DNA of 47,218 bases from Desulfobacterales bacterium RIFOXYA12_FULL_46_15 (GCA_001799395.1 MGTJ01000101.1:1-47218), one strand, 5' to 3'; positions 37,473 through 46,658 are shown, numbered from the stretch's first letter. The notes: a model not told the origin generated them from the sequence alone. Made by a program: numbers and translations.

Positions 37473-38053
37473 TGCAAAAAATGTATAAATGAGATCTGTT
37501 TGTGAACAGCCCCGGAAGAGGACAGTTCGCTTTGAAAAAGACTGATCCCTGAAACTGAAAAACCCGGGGTTTGAAAATTTTCAAAAGTTTTTATCATTTT
37601 AATGACAGACTCTGGAGCAACTTCTTTTTTGACCCTGGCAAGAGTCAAATGTGGCCTGAATCGTTTTTCTTCTTTTTTTACCCCTATTGCTTTTAAAAGG
37701 ATGAAGTCCAGTTTGGACGCAAGTTTTTCAAGATTGCCGGTTTCTCCCTGTATACCTGACCAGATAATACGGGCGTGTTTAACCGAAGGAAATACACCAA
37801 TACCGGATGCAAAAAGAGTGTGAGGCAAAATCCCGGTTACAGCTTTTTCCATGCTTTTTTCTATGGTTCCGATATCTCCTGGTGATATATGACCCAGAAA
37901 TTTCAAAGTCAGGTGAAGGGTTTCAGGGCTGGGAAAAGAAGCATGGATTCCGGATTTTTTAAGCTTTCCTTGAAGATCCAGGAAAAGCGCTTTGACTGTA
38001 TCCGGAATCTGTATGGCAATAAATGAACGGGTATGCCCGGGGTCTTCTTTCAT
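37469..38053 (-). CDS. thpR: RNA 2',3'-cyclic phosphodiesterase
   Basis: This 194-residue 2H phosphoesterase has two HxTx motifs, HLTLKFLG and HLTLARVKK, each with the catalytic His and Thr. RSFIAIQIPD is the usual N-terminus of the ThpR/LigT family. It opens 2',3'-cyclic phosphates on RNA ends. It starts 4 bases inside the upstream MoaD-like gene (ATGA) and its end overlaps the convergent FapA gene by 4 bases. Confidence 0.9.
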   Translation of the reverse strand: MKEDPGHTRSFIAIQIPDTVKALFLDLQGKLKKSGIHASFPSPETLHLTLKFLGHISPGDIGTIEKSMEKAVTGILPHTLFASGIGVFPSVKHARIIWSGIQGETGNLEKLASKLDFILLKAIGVKKEEKRFRPHLTLARVKKEVAPESVIKMIKTFENFQTPGFSVSGISLFQSELSSSGAVHKQISFIHFLH

Positions 38054-38337
38054 TTTCTCTTTTTGTTCACAAATCCAAGCAAGACCCTGTAAGGTCCGGG
38101 TGTTCCCGGCGGGATGAGTGCAACACGGTCATTGTCTTTAAGGATTGTATCAAACAATGAGACCTTTCCATTGATAAATACGGCTTCAACTTCTTCAGGG
38201 CTAAGGCTGACCTGGCGGATGAGATCCTCTGCACTTGTTTTGGGTTCTATATGCAGGGATACATTGGAACTGGGTATCCCCTTCTCTTTTAATTTTTTTT
38301 GTAAAAATGAAAATGCATTAAATGTAATAACCGGCAT
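38050..38337 (-). CDS. MoaD/ThiS-like ubiquitin-fold protein lacking a terminal GG
   Basis: GGAGGAGG precedes the ATG at 38337, giving 95 residues (MPVITFNAFSFLQKKLKEKG). The beta-grasp pattern is seen in VEAVFINGKVSLFDTILKDNDRVALIPP. Members used as sulfur carriers end in Gly-Gly; this one ends GPYRVLLGFVNKKRK, so it is probably not an activated sulfur carrier unless processed. It is coupled to thpR by a 4-base overlap. The role is unknown. Confidence 0.75.
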   Translation of the reverse strand: MPVITFNAFSFLQKKLKEKGIPSSNVSLHIEPKTSAEDLIRQVSLSPEEVEAVFINGKVSLFDTILKDNDRVALIPPGTPGPYRVLLGFVNKKRK

Positions 38338-38498
38338 TTCGCATTCCTCCTCCCCCTTGGTTGGTAAATGTAAATAGTTTAGCATAACCGGGAAAATAGA
38401 GGCAAGGGCTATATCAAAACCAGGAATTATCTTTGTTTTACTTATAAACTGCCTGTAATTTTATTGAAAAAGACAATTTCTGCGGGTATAGTCCATTT

Positions 38499-40616
38499 AT
38501 GCGACTTCGCCTCATTATATTGATTCTTTCCCTGCTGGCCTTTATTTCAGCCTCGGCCGGGGGTTTTTTGTATTACCACTCTTTCAGAAGCTCAGCCCTG
38601 GAAAAAATTGAAATTGATGCCCTATCCCGCCTGAATCTTTTGACGGATCAGCTTTCTTTCTATCTTTCAGAACATAAAAAACCGGTCAAAACTCTTTCCG
38701 GCCTGAAAGAATTAATAACTGCTCTGGAAACTCCCGGTTATGCATCAATCGACAATGCAAACCTGATCCTGGACCATTTCACGGCCTCGCTTGGACTTGA
38801 AGTCAGTTATCTCATGGACATAAACGGAATTACAATCTGTTCCAGTAATCGAAATACCGAAGGCAGTTTTGTGGGCAAGGATTTTTCTTTCCGGCCTTAT
38901 TTCAGGAATGCAGCTGACGGAAACCCGTCAACCTATCTTGCACTGGGCACAACGTCGCGGGTAAGAGGAGTGTATCACTCTCATCCGGTATATGATCCAT
39001 CCCATACCGCAATTATCGGGGTTGCGGTTATTAAGGCATCGGTTGAATTTGTTGAAACAAAACTATTTAAACCATCCAATGAAATCCTGCTGTTCGTTGA
39101 TCCCAATGGTCTAATTTTTATATCAAACAAAGACGAATTTCGTTTTAAGATCCTCTTTGAGACGGCTGAACAAAAAAGCAGTCAGATATTGGATTCAAAA
39201 CAGTTTGGAGACGGCCCATGGCTCTGGACCGGGTTTTTAAAGGATCGGGACGGGGATGTCATTGATAACAAAAAAATAAAATATATTTTTTCCAGCCTGG
39301 ATGTTAAAAATTATCCCGGATGGAAAATTATCAGTTTAAGAAATTACAAAGATATTAAAAAACTCTTGTCAGAACCATTTTTCAGGGTGATCGGACCTGC
39401 GGTCACATCCATATTGATGTTGACCGGAATCCTGGTGCTGATCCTTTATCACCTGGGAATAAAGGAAATCACCAAGCGGAAAAAAGCTGAAAAAGAACTG
39501 AGATTCAGCGAAGAAAGATATCGGGGTATCTATCATAAAACCCCGGTCATGCTACATTCTATAGACATTGAAGGCTATATCATCCATGTATCCGATCACT
39601 GGGTGGAGGTGATGGGGTATGACAGGGAAGAAGTAATCGGCAAACAGCTCATCGGTTTTTTTACGCCTGAATCAAAAAAATATGCAGTTAATGTAGTTTT
39701 CCCTGAATTTTTCAGTACCGGTTTCTGCAAGGATATCCCTTATTCCTATGTTAAAAAAAATGGGGAAATAATGGATATCTTGCTGTCATGCTATGGAGTC
39801 AGGGATGAAAACAAAAAAATAATCCGTTCTCTTGCTGTAAGCGTTGATGTTACAGAGAAAAACCGGGCTCAGAAAGAATTGCAGCTTGCAAAGGAAAAAC
39901 TGTCCCAGTATTCCCGTGACCTGGAGCAGCAGGTAAAAAAAAGAACGGCCCAGCTTGAAACCACCCAGAATAATCTGAAAAATCTGTCTAAAAATATCAT
40001 TGCCTCCCAGGAGAGAGAGAAAGCCCTGGTGGCAAGGGAGCTTCATGACCATCTCGGGCAGGTGCTGACAGCCTTGAGAATTGATGCCGTATGGATTGGG
40101 AAAATCCTTTCCAATACCGGTCCTGATACCCGGAACAGGGTTTTGAAGATGTGCTCTCTGATAGACGATACCATAAATGATGTCAGGGCCATGGCCTATC
40201 GGTTGAGACCCAGGGTGCTGGATGATCTGGGGCTTGCCGATGCTCTGGAATCCCTTCTGGTGGATTTTGAAAAAAGGTCAGATGTCTCCTGTGTCTTCAA
40301 ACAGGGGGTCATACCGAAAATCGACGATACCTTGGCCACCGCCCTTTACCGGATTGGCCAGGAGGCTGTAACCAATGCCCTGCGCCATTCCGGCGCCACC
40401 ACCATCACGGTTGGCCTTGCAACCGATGAGGAAGGCATTGTTCTGACCATATCGGATAATGGAAATGGATTTAACACCCTTGGCTATAAAGAGTCAAAAG
40501 GATTTGGCCTTGAAGGGATGAAAGAAAGGGCCGGTCTTGCCGGCGGAAAACTTGACATCTCTTCTCTGCCCGGCCAAGGGACAACCGTCTGCTGTAAGGT
40601 AAAAGTGAAAGGATAA
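38499..40616 (+). CDS. Cache-PAS sensor histidine kinase (NarX/DesK type)
   Basis: The 705-residue protein begins with a membrane segment (LIILILSLLAFISASAGGFLYY) and a periplasmic double-Cache-like domain (residues about 35-300; VSYLMDINGITICSSNRNTEGSFVGKDFSFRPYFRNA). A second membrane segment (VIGPAVTSILMLTGILVLILY) and a PAS domain (340-455) follow. The HisKA_3 dimerisation domain has phosphoacceptor His516 in ARELHDHLGQ, and the ATPase domain has QEAVTNALRHS and DNGNGF. Cache domains usually sense small carboxylates or amino acids outside the cell. The response regulator gene follows at 3 bases and is the obvious partner. Confidence 0.93.
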   Translation: MRLRLIILILSLLAFISASAGGFLYYHSFRSSALEKIEIDALSRLNLLTDQLSFYLSEHKKPVKTLSGLKELITALETPGYASIDNANLILDHFTASLGLEVSYLMDINGITICSSNRNTEGSFVGKDFSFRPYFRNAADGNPSTYLALGTTSRVRGVYHSHPVYDPSHTAIIGVAVIKASVEFVETKLFKPSNEILLFVDPNGLIFISNKDEFRFKILFETAEQKSSQILDSKQFGDGPWLWTGFLKDRDGDVIDNKKIKYIFSSLDVKNYPGWKIISLRNYKDIKKLLSEPFFRVIGPAVTSILMLTGILVLILYHLGIKEITKRKKAEKELRFSEERYRGIYHKTPVMLHSIDIEGYIIHVSDHWVEVMGYDREEVIGKQLIGFFTPESKKYAVNVVFPEFFSTGFCKDIPYSYVKKNGEIMDILLSCYGVRDENKKIIRSLAVSVDVTEKNRAQKELQLAKEKLSQYSRDLEQQVKKRTAQLETTQNNLKNLSKNIIASQEREKALVARELHDHLGQVLTALRIDAVWIGKILSNTGPDTRNRVLKMCSLIDDTINDVRAMAYRLRPRVLDDLGLADALESLLVDFEKRSDVSCVFKQGVIPKIDDTLATALYRIGQEAVTNALRHSGATTITVGLATDEEGIVLTISDNGNGFNTLGYKESKGFGLEGMKERAGLAGGKLDISSLPGQGTTVCCKVKVKG

Positions 40617-40619
40617 TCC

Positions 40620-41258
40620 ATGATTAAAGTACTGCTTGCAGATGATCACAGCATTGTCAGGGAGGGGTTACGAAGAGTCCTTGAAGACAGCAATGAAATT
40701 GAAGTCATTGCAGAAGCGGCAGATGGGGAAACCGCCCTGGATAAAGCCATGAATACAAAACCGGATGTTGCGGTCATAGATATTTCCATGCCGGGGATGG
40801 ATGGCCTTGAGGTGGTAACACGGCTGAAAAGCTATTGTTCTGAAGTACCGGTTCTTATTTTAACCATGCATGATGAAGAGCAATATGTCATACGGGCCAT
40901 TGAAGCCGGCGCCATGGGTTATGTAACAAAACAGTCTGCCCCGGAACAGCTTGTGGCAGCGGTTAAAAAAATCCATGCCGGTGGCAGATACCTTACTGAA
41001 AAAGCAAGCGAAGCACTGGCTTTACGCGTAATCCGCGGAACAAAACCCCATACGCTTACGGAATCCCTGTCCATGAGAGAACTTCAGGTGCTTAGAAAAC
41101 TGGCTTTGGGCGCCACAAACAAAGAGATAGCCGTTTCGTACAATATTAGTGTTAAAACCGTTGATACCTACCGGTCTAGAATTTTAAAAAAACTGAATCT
41201 CAGAAATAATGCTGAATTATCAAGATATGCCATCCAGAACAAACTCGTGGAATTATGA
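40620..41258 (+). CDS. NarL/FixJ-family response regulator
   Basis: The 212-residue protein has a receiver domain with acidic pair DD (LADDHSIVREG), phosphoacceptor Asp54 in VIDISMPGMDG and Lys in YVTKQSAPEQL. The C-terminal LuxR-type helix-turn-helix reads LSMRELQVLRKLALGATNKEIAVSYNISVKTVDTYRSRILKKL. It is co-transcribed with the Cache kinase. Target genes are not evident; the next genes lie on the opposite strand. Confidence 0.95.
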   Translation: MIKVLLADDHSIVREGLRRVLEDSNEIEVIAEAADGETALDKAMNTKPDVAVIDISMPGMDGLEVVTRLKSYCSEVPVLILTMHDEEQYVIRAIEAGAMGYVTKQSAPEQLVAAVKKIHAGGRYLTEKASEALALRVIRGTKPHTLTESLSMRELQVLRKLALGATNKEIAVSYNISVKTVDTYRSRILKKLNLRNNAELSRYAIQNKLVEL

Positions 41259-41259
41259 T

Positions 41260-41712
41260 CTATCGGTTCAATTTGTCAAAATTTGCAAATATCTTATTCA
41301 GCGTGACCCTGCATTGGGCGATTTCATCCGGTCTGATTCCCTGCTCGGCTTCCCCCAGCAATTCTTCAACAATAGCGATCAAGTCTGTTTTGAATTCCTT
41401 TGCTTTATTGGTCAGGTAAACCAGCTTGCTCCGCTTATCATTTCTGTCCGGAATTCTTAAGACAATATTCTTTTTTTCAAGGACATTTAAAAGTCTTGTA
41501 ATAGCAGCCTTGTCCTTAACTGCAATATTGGCAAGTTCCTGCTGGGTCTGCCCGTCTTTCCGGTAAAGATGAACCAGGATGCTCCATTGCTCATAGCTTA
41601 CGTCAAATCCGGCAGTTGAAAATTTATTTGTCAGCCGTTTCATGATGGATCTGGATGTACGACCCACTAGGTAGGCAATAGAGGTATCAATGACTTTTTC
41701 AAATGTTTCCAT
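41260..41712 (-). CDS. MarR-family transcriptional regulator
   Basis: I prefer the start at 41712 (METFEKVIDTSIAYLVGRTSRSIM) over the frame opening at 41751; this gives 150 residues, the usual MarR size. The winged helix is clear: QWSILVHLYRKDGQTQQELANIAVKDKAAITRLLNVLEKKNIVLRIPDRNDKRSKLVYLT. It probably responds to a small aromatic or oxidant ligand. It lies convergent with the response regulator gene, with the stops 1 base apart. Confidence 0.88.
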   Translation of the reverse strand: METFEKVIDTSIAYLVGRTSRSIMKRLTNKFSTAGFDVSYEQWSILVHLYRKDGQTQQELANIAVKDKAAITRLLNVLEKKNIVLRIPDRNDKRSKLVYLTNKAKEFKTDLIAIVEELLGEAEQGIRPDEIAQCRVTLNKIFANFDKLNR

Positions 41713-41821
41713 GTAATCAATTCTTTTTAGTGTTAGTAAAATATCGAACAAGCGGTCAATATCATTGTGCTTAAAAATTAACCGGGAAATTCATCATTTT
41801 CGATGCTAATATGGTATAAAA

Positions 41822-41838
41822 CGGTTGATGACGCAACC
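41822..41838. terminator. Weak hairpin between the Fe-S genes and marR
   Basis: GGTTG and CAACC (loop ATGACG) form a 5-bp stem, with ATTTTTT after it on the plus strand and GTTTTAT after it on the minus strand. It may end transcripts of the minus-strand hcp cluster. Short and tentative. Confidence 0.3.
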
Positions 41839-41921
41839 ATTTTTTAAATCTCCATAAAAAAAATTAAGGGCAGGAAACAGGCTGGGGGAGAATTTATGAT
41901 TTAATACATTTTTCCCATAGG

Positions 41922-42560
41922 CTAAAGAATCTGATTTACGGAAGACAGGAGATGAGAAAACCTCTCGCCGCTCCTGGAAGTGTTTTTATAAAATTTGAGG
42001 CAGCTTTTTACAATTTCCAATACCTTGTCATGGGAATGGATTCCATGAATTTCCATGGCCAGCCTGGGATGGCGCCCCAATCGTCCCCCCAGCATGACCC
42101 TGAATCCTTTTTGTATTTCGGCCAATGTTCCGGCACAACAGGCTGTGATGCATTTTGAGCAACTGAGACAGCGGTCGTAATGAATCATCGGTCTTTGATT
42201 TTTTTCATCCAGCTCAATGGCATTTTCATCACAGGTACTAACGCAGACCCCGCACAGGGTACAGACCTTGTCCGATACACCTGGAACCACGGCCCCGATG
42301 ATGCCGATATCGGTAATCTGCGGTCGTGAACAGGCATTGGGGCAATCGGAAAGCGACACCCTGAACTCATGGTGAAATTTCAAATCCCCTTTGACGGTCT
42401 TTCTTAAAAATTCCAGGAGATTTTCTGTTTCAAAGATCTTTTCAATATCCTGGGACACCAGGGCCGACGAATTTGCTGAATTCGGACACCCGGCACTGCC
42501 AAAGCAGGTGCTGATCTCATATCCTTTGATCGCTTTTTCAGCCTCTTTTGACCATTTCAT
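41922..42560 (-). CDS. Sulfite/nitrite-reductase-like 4Fe-4S protein
   Basis: The 212-residue protein combines a small sirohaem-type reductase segment (STCFGSAGCPN and SDCPNACSRP, Cys-x5-Cys and Cys-x3-Cys) with a two-cluster ferredoxin domain (CTLCGVCVSTC and CLSCSKCITACC). This layout is that of short dissimilatory-sulfite-reductase-like proteins of anaerobes, not the full DsrAB. It could pass electrons in the Hcp module or reduce an inorganic nitrogen or sulfur species. Its ATG overlaps the stop of the preceding Fe-S gene (ATGA). Confidence 0.82.
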   Translation of the reverse strand: MKWSKEAEKAIKGYEISTCFGSAGCPNSANSSALVSQDIEKIFETENLLEFLRKTVKGDLKFHHEFRVSLSDCPNACSRPQITDIGIIGAVVPGVSDKVCTLCGVCVSTCDENAIELDEKNQRPMIHYDRCLSCSKCITACCAGTLAEIQKGFRVMLGGRLGRHPRLAMEIHGIHSHDKVLEIVKSCLKFYKNTSRSGERFSHLLSSVNQIL

Positions 42561-43303
42561 GCAAGAATTTCCCCCCTGGTGCTGACCACCACTTCCTTAA
42601 ACGGAATCTCAACCCCGGCTCTGGCAAGGGCTTTTTTTACAATGATGGGAAGCGCTGAACAGCAGGGAACCTCCATGACAACAGAAATGATGCTCTTTAT
42701 TCCGGATACCTGAAATACCTTGGAAAGCTTTTCCACATATTCTTCTGCATTGTCAAATTTGGGACAACCGATCATGACGGCTTTTCCCTTTAAAAAATCC
42801 GTGTGAAAGCAAGGATAAGCCACAGGTACGCAATCTGCTGCAATCACAAGATCAGCATTTTTGAGGAAAGGTGCCCCCGGCGGAACCAGCTTGATCTGAA
42901 CCGGCCAATGACCCAGCGCGGATTTGCCGCCGGTGGCCTGAACGAAAGGTTTATCAGCACATCCGCAGGCATCTGCTGTACCTGCCATGTGAAAAATTTT
43001 TACAGCTGCCGAAGGGCATCCGCAAGCTGGCTGTTTTGTTTCTTCTTTGGCAGCCTTCCGGTGTTTCAGCAATTCTTCAACTGCTTTTTCATCAAAATCA
43101 TCAGCTTCCCTTTCAATGATTTTCAAGGCATCTTCAGGGCAATCCCCGATACAGGCGCCAAGTCCGTCACAATACTTGTCTGCAATCACTCTGGCCTTGC
43201 CGTCGATAATTTTGATAGCACCTTCTGCACAGGCAATGACACAATTGCCGCATCCAGTGCAGCGCTCTTCATCGATCCGGATGATTTTTCTCATAATTTT
43301 CAT
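42557..43303 (-). CDS. Fe-S protein of the Hcp cluster (2[4Fe-4S] ferredoxin domain plus unknown domain)
   Basis: The 248-residue protein has an N-terminal ferredoxin domain (CTGCGNCVIACAEGAIK, then CDGLGACIGDCPEDALK) and a C-terminal domain with AADCVPVAYPCFHTDFLKGKAVMIGCPKF and VMEVPCCSALP. Proteins of this form occur in several sulfate reducers beside hcp and are thought to donate electrons to Hcp. AGGAG lies 6 bases before the ATG. It is co-transcribed with the genes on either side. Confidence 0.85.
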   Translation of the reverse strand: MKIMRKIIRIDEERCTGCGNCVIACAEGAIKIIDGKARVIADKYCDGLGACIGDCPEDALKIIEREADDFDEKAVEELLKHRKAAKEETKQPACGCPSAAVKIFHMAGTADACGCADKPFVQATGGKSALGHWPVQIKLVPPGAPFLKNADLVIAADCVPVAYPCFHTDFLKGKAVMIGCPKFDNAEEYVEKLSKVFQVSGIKSIISVVMEVPCCSALPIIVKKALARAGVEIPFKEVVVSTRGEILA

Positions 43304-43363
43304 AATGGTCTCCTTTTTTATATCAGCTTGAATAATGTGATTTAAATTATCCAGCAGAAATTT

Positions 43364-44098
43364 CTATTGTGTTTCAATCAATACCTGTCTTGCCAGTTCC
43401 TTTCCGGCCGCTGTCATAAAAATTTGATCCAGCCTGGCGGCAAATTCAATATCATCAACGTCTGCCTTTTTCTCACAGGCCGACATATAGGTCAGTTGAT
43501 CCGCATCATACAAAACCTTTTGATTCAGTCCGCCATTTTCAGCAGGACGGTTGTGGTTCCCGACGATTTCGATGATTTCAGCCGTCAATTCTTTTTTTGC
43601 ACCCATTTTTTTCATCAGGGCTTCAGCGACTTCAGGGCTTTCTTTTTCTATATATTCAGGCATATCTGATCCGTATTTTTCCAATGCGTTTTTAACCCCA
43701 ATATCATAGAGATAAGCTGCACATAGGACGACAGGAAGATTTGCCTTTTCCTTTTTACCGATTTTCTCAGCAAAATTGGCGACCTTGGCCGCATGTCCGA
43801 TGCGCTTGAAATCAGCGCCAAGGTATCGTTTCATTTCAACAGCCACCCGGTCTTTAAAAAGATCATCCCGTTTTGCCACAAATTCTTCAGGTAATGTGCC
43901 AAGGCATTGTTCTGCAAATTTGCAATAGGAGGCGCAGCCAAAATCCATATTGGGGTTGACAATCTTTTTGTGACAGTTTGAACATCTTCGCGTGGCATCA
44001 TCTTTGAAAAATTCCATGGGCTGGCCACATTCCGGACATTCGGTTTCAAAAATCGCTTCTTTATTCCAGTATTGGGTATCCTGTCCCGGGCATTTCAT
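43364..44098 (-). CDS. Zinc-ribbon HD-domain protein with altered HD motif
   Basis: I choose the ATG at 44098, preceded by AAAGGAGG. The 244-residue protein has a cysteine-rich N-terminus (CPEC 21-24, CSNC 39-42, then Cys55, Cys59, Cys65), probably a zinc or Fe-S site, and an HD-type domain. His102 (GHAAKVANFAEKIG) is present, but the usual His-Asp pair is Tyr131-Asp132 (AAYLYDIG); GNHN follows. Loss of the metal-binding His makes ordinary phosphohydrolase activity doubtful. It sits between hcp and the Fe-S genes and is presumably part of the same transcript. Confidence 0.8.
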   Translation of the reverse strand: MKCPGQDTQYWNKEAIFETECPECGQPMEFFKDDATRRCSNCHKKIVNPNMDFGCASYCKFAEQCLGTLPEEFVAKRDDLFKDRVAVEMKRYLGADFKRIGHAAKVANFAEKIGKKEKANLPVVLCAAYLYDIGVKNALEKYGSDMPEYIEKESPEVAEALMKKMGAKKELTAEIIEIVGNHNRPAENGGLNQKVLYDADQLTYMSACEKKADVDDIEFAARLDQIFMTAAGKELARQVLIETQ

Positions 44099-44178
44099 GT
44101 TCAACCTCCTTTAAAAAACCTGATTTCCTGTATATGGCCGGTGCAGTATAGATTTATGCACCGGCCAAAATTCTTATA

Positions 44179-45822
44179 TTATTTACCCTGCATGATGGCA
44201 GCAACATCTGCCTCAGGTTCGGTAATAAGTTTGATATCAAAATTCTTCACCAATACGTCCAGTACAGCCGGGGAAACAAAGGCCGGCAGCGTGGGTCCAA
44301 GCCTGATCCCCTTGACGCCCAGGAACAGCAGAGCCAGAAGAACAGCCACGGCTTTCTGCTCATACCAGCCGATATCAAAGGAGATCGGCAGATCGTTGAT
44401 ATCACTGAGACCAAAGACTTCCTTCAGTTTAAGCGCAATCACGGCCAGAGAATAACAGTCATTGCACTGCCCGGCATCCAGGACTCTCGGGATTCCGCCG
44501 ATATCGCCGAGGTTCAGTTTATTATACCGGTATTTTGCGCATCCGGCCGTAAGAATGACGGCATCTTGGGGTAGCGTTTCAGCCACTTGTGTAAAATAAT
44601 TTCTTCCTTTCTGACGGCCGTCACATCCTGCCATGACCACAAACCGTTTGATGGCACCGGATTTGACCGCATCAACCACTTTATCCGCAAGAGCCAGTAC
44701 CTGATGATGGGCAAACCCGCCGATAATCTTTCCGGTTTCCAGCTCCAGGGGGGCCTTGCAGGTTTTAGCAAGGTCAACAATCTTGGAAAAATCTTTAGCA
44801 CCGCCGGATACCCGTTCCGGGATGTGAACGGCACCGGGATAAGAAACCACACCGGTTGTAAACAGCCGGCTTAGATATGTATTTTTACTTTTTATGGGGA
44901 TAATGCAATTGGTGGTCATGAGAACGGGTCCATTGAAAGACTCAAAATCTTCATTCTGGTGCCACCAGGAGCTGCCGTAATTTCCCTTGAGGTGGGAATA
45001 TTTTTTAAAAGCAGGATAATAATTGGCCGGCAGCATCTCTCCATGGGTGTACACATCCACGCCCGTCCCTTCAGTCTGTTTTAAAAGTTCTTCCATATCT
45101 TTAAGATCATGTCCGGAGATCAATATTCCAGGGTTTGACCCTACACCGATATTGACTTGTGTAAGTTCCGGATTTCCATAGGCAGTCGTATTGGCCTGGT
45201 CCAGGGCAGCCAGGGTGGTAACCGTCATTTCTCCGGCTTTCAGGACTTTTCCCACCATTTCATCCACGGAAAGATCCTCAGTTGTAGAAGCAAGGGCATC
45301 ATAGAGAAAATCCCAGATTTCATCCTTTGTCACACCCAGGACAGCTGCATGATCGGCATAGGCGGATATTCCCTTAAGCCCCAGGATGAGCAGTTCCCTA
45401 AGAGACCTTACATCTTCATGGGCTGTTGCGAGCACACCGACCGTAGCCCCTTTTGACTTGAAACCGGATACATCATTGGAATACCAGGTCGTACTTTCAT
45501 GAAGATCAGACCCGATTTTTCCCTTTACAGATTCAAACAATTCCTTTTTCAGGGTCTGGGCCCTGTTGATCCAGCCGATAATATTTTCATCATTAAAATT
45601 GGCATTGGTGATGGTGGTAAAAAGCCCCTGGGCAATAAACAACCCTGTTTTCTCCGGCACATTGAGTCCGGCAGCCCTGGCTTTACTCGCGATAACGGCA
45701 ATACCTTTAAGATTATAGATCAGCAGATCCTGCAGATCCGCTGTGTCATTTTCTTTTCCACACATTCCCTTGATTGTGCATCCCTGGCCTTTTGCAGCTT
45801 CCTGACATTGAAAACAGAACAT
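44179..45822 (-). CDS. hcp: Hydroxylamine reductase (hybrid cluster protein)
   Basis: The 547-residue protein has the N-terminal cluster motif [19 protein letters not shown] (Cys3, 6, 15, 21), the spacing of the strict-anaerobe class. Hybrid-cluster ligands are visible in [18 protein letters not shown] and [16 protein letters not shown], plus AHEDVRSL. It detoxifies nitric oxide or hydroxylamine in the cytoplasm. It is the first gene of the minus-strand cluster, with AGGAG before the ATG. FNR-like palindromes lie upstream, next to the divergent Crp/Fnr gene, suggesting HcpR-type control. Confidence 0.97.
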   Translation of the reverse strand: MFCFQCQEAAKGQGCTIKGMCGKENDTADLQDLLIYNLKGIAVIASKARAAGLNVPEKTGLFIAQGLFTTITNANFNDENIIGWINRAQTLKKELFESVKGKIGSDLHESTTWYSNDVSGFKSKGATVGVLATAHEDVRSLRELLILGLKGISAYADHAAVLGVTKDEIWDFLYDALASTTEDLSVDEMVGKVLKAGEMTVTTLAALDQANTTAYGNPELTQVNIGVGSNPGILISGHDLKDMEELLKQTEGTGVDVYTHGEMLPANYYPAFKKYSHLKGNYGSSWWHQNEDFESFNGPVLMTTNCIIPIKSKNTYLSRLFTTGVVSYPGAVHIPERVSGGAKDFSKIVDLAKTCKAPLELETGKIIGGFAHHQVLALADKVVDAVKSGAIKRFVVMAGCDGRQKGRNYFTQVAETLPQDAVILTAGCAKYRYNKLNLGDIGGIPRVLDAGQCNDCYSLAVIALKLKEVFGLSDINDLPISFDIGWYEQKAVAVLLALLFLGVKGIRLGPTLPAFVSPAVLDVLVKNFDIKLITEPEADVAAIMQGK

Positions 45823-45849
45823 TGAGTTTCTCCTTTTATTTTTATGTTA

Positions 45850-45863
45850 ATCAAGCAATTGAT
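45850..45863. promoter_or_regulatory. Inverted FNR-type half sites near the hcp start
   Basis: ATCAA-N4-TTGAT is a perfect palindrome 28 bases before the hcp ATG, in the inverse order to an FNR box. It may be a regulator site or chance. Confidence 0.3.
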
Positions 45864-45908
45864 CTTTACATCCTGGCCTGAAATTAATATAAACGAGGAT
45901 ATAGCGCC

Positions 45909-45922
45909 TTGACATGGATCAA
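45909..45922. promoter_or_regulatory. FNR/HcpR-type operator between hcp and its regulator
   Basis: TTGACATGGATCAA matches the FNR consensus TTGAT-N4-ATCAA at nine of ten defined bases, and extends to CTTGA...TCAAG. It sits 86 bases before hcp and 78 or more before the Crp/Fnr coding region, a suitable place for the divergent regulator to act. Binding is inferred. Confidence 0.6.
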
Positions 45923-46022
45923 GTAATTGAAAATTTTTATTTTTTTTGATTTCTTTTATAGAATTTCTTTTTGGAGAGTATAGAGCATCGAAAAGCTGAA
46001 AACAATCCCTCTTTTTTCAGGG

Positions 46023-46658
46023 TTGTCCGATGACCACCTTAAGATAATTGCGTCCATTGCCACAACCCTTAATTTTGACAAAGGAGAGATGATCTTCCAC
46101 GAAGGAGACAAGGGCAATGGGTTTTATATGGTTGAAACAGGAACCATCAAAGTGTTCAAGCTGTCCTTTGAAGGAAAGGAACAGATTCTTCACATATACG
46201 GACCCGGTCATGCTTTTGGTGAGGTCCCGGTTTTTGAAGGAAAAAATTTTCCAGCATCCTCCATGGCCCTTGAAAAATCCGTTATTATTTTTCTTCCCAG
46301 GGATAAATTTGTAAACCTCATCACCAGCACGCCGGGTCTTGGCATGAATCTCCTGGCCGATCTTTCCAGGAGATTGCGCGAATTTACCATCCAGATTGAA
46401 AACCTAAGCTTAAAAGAAGTACCGGCCAGGCTTTCCGCTTATTTCCTGACGCTTTCCAGGGAACAGAAGAATGAGAAAAAAATAATGCTTCCCATATCCA
46501 AAGCCCAACTGTCAAACCTGATCGGCACAACCCCTGAAACCGTTTCCAGAGTATTAAAAAAAATGATGGATTCTTCTCTTATCGAGGTTCAGACCAAAAC
46601 CATAGTCATTAAAGATATTGAAGGACTCCAGGACCTGTCCGAGTCAGGGAGTCTCTAA
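46023..46658 (+). CDS. Crp/Fnr-family regulator (probably HcpR-like)
   Basis: The protein has a cyclic-nucleotide-type sensor domain (FDKGEMIFHEGDKGNGFYMVETGTIKVF, FGEVPVFEG), a long dimer helix and a C-terminal helix-turn-helix (MLPISKAQLSNLIGTTPETVSRVLKKM). It lacks the N-terminal Fe-S cysteines of FNR. TTG 46023 is the first standard start, but family-like sequence continues upstream in frame from 45987 (EKLKTIPLFSGLSDDHL), where the codon at the expected start is ATC with GGAGAG 8 bases ahead. The true start may thus be 45987. Its position divergent from hcp suggests it controls hcp. Confidence 0.85.
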   Translation: MSDDHLKIIASIATTLNFDKGEMIFHEGDKGNGFYMVETGTIKVFKLSFEGKEQILHIYGPGHAFGEVPVFEGKNFPASSMALEKSVIIFLPRDKFVNLITSTPGLGMNLLADLSRRLREFTIQIENLSLKEVPARLSAYFLTLSREQKNEKKIMLPISKAQLSNLIGTTPETVSRVLKKMMDSSLIEVQTKTIVIKDIEGLQDLSESGSL

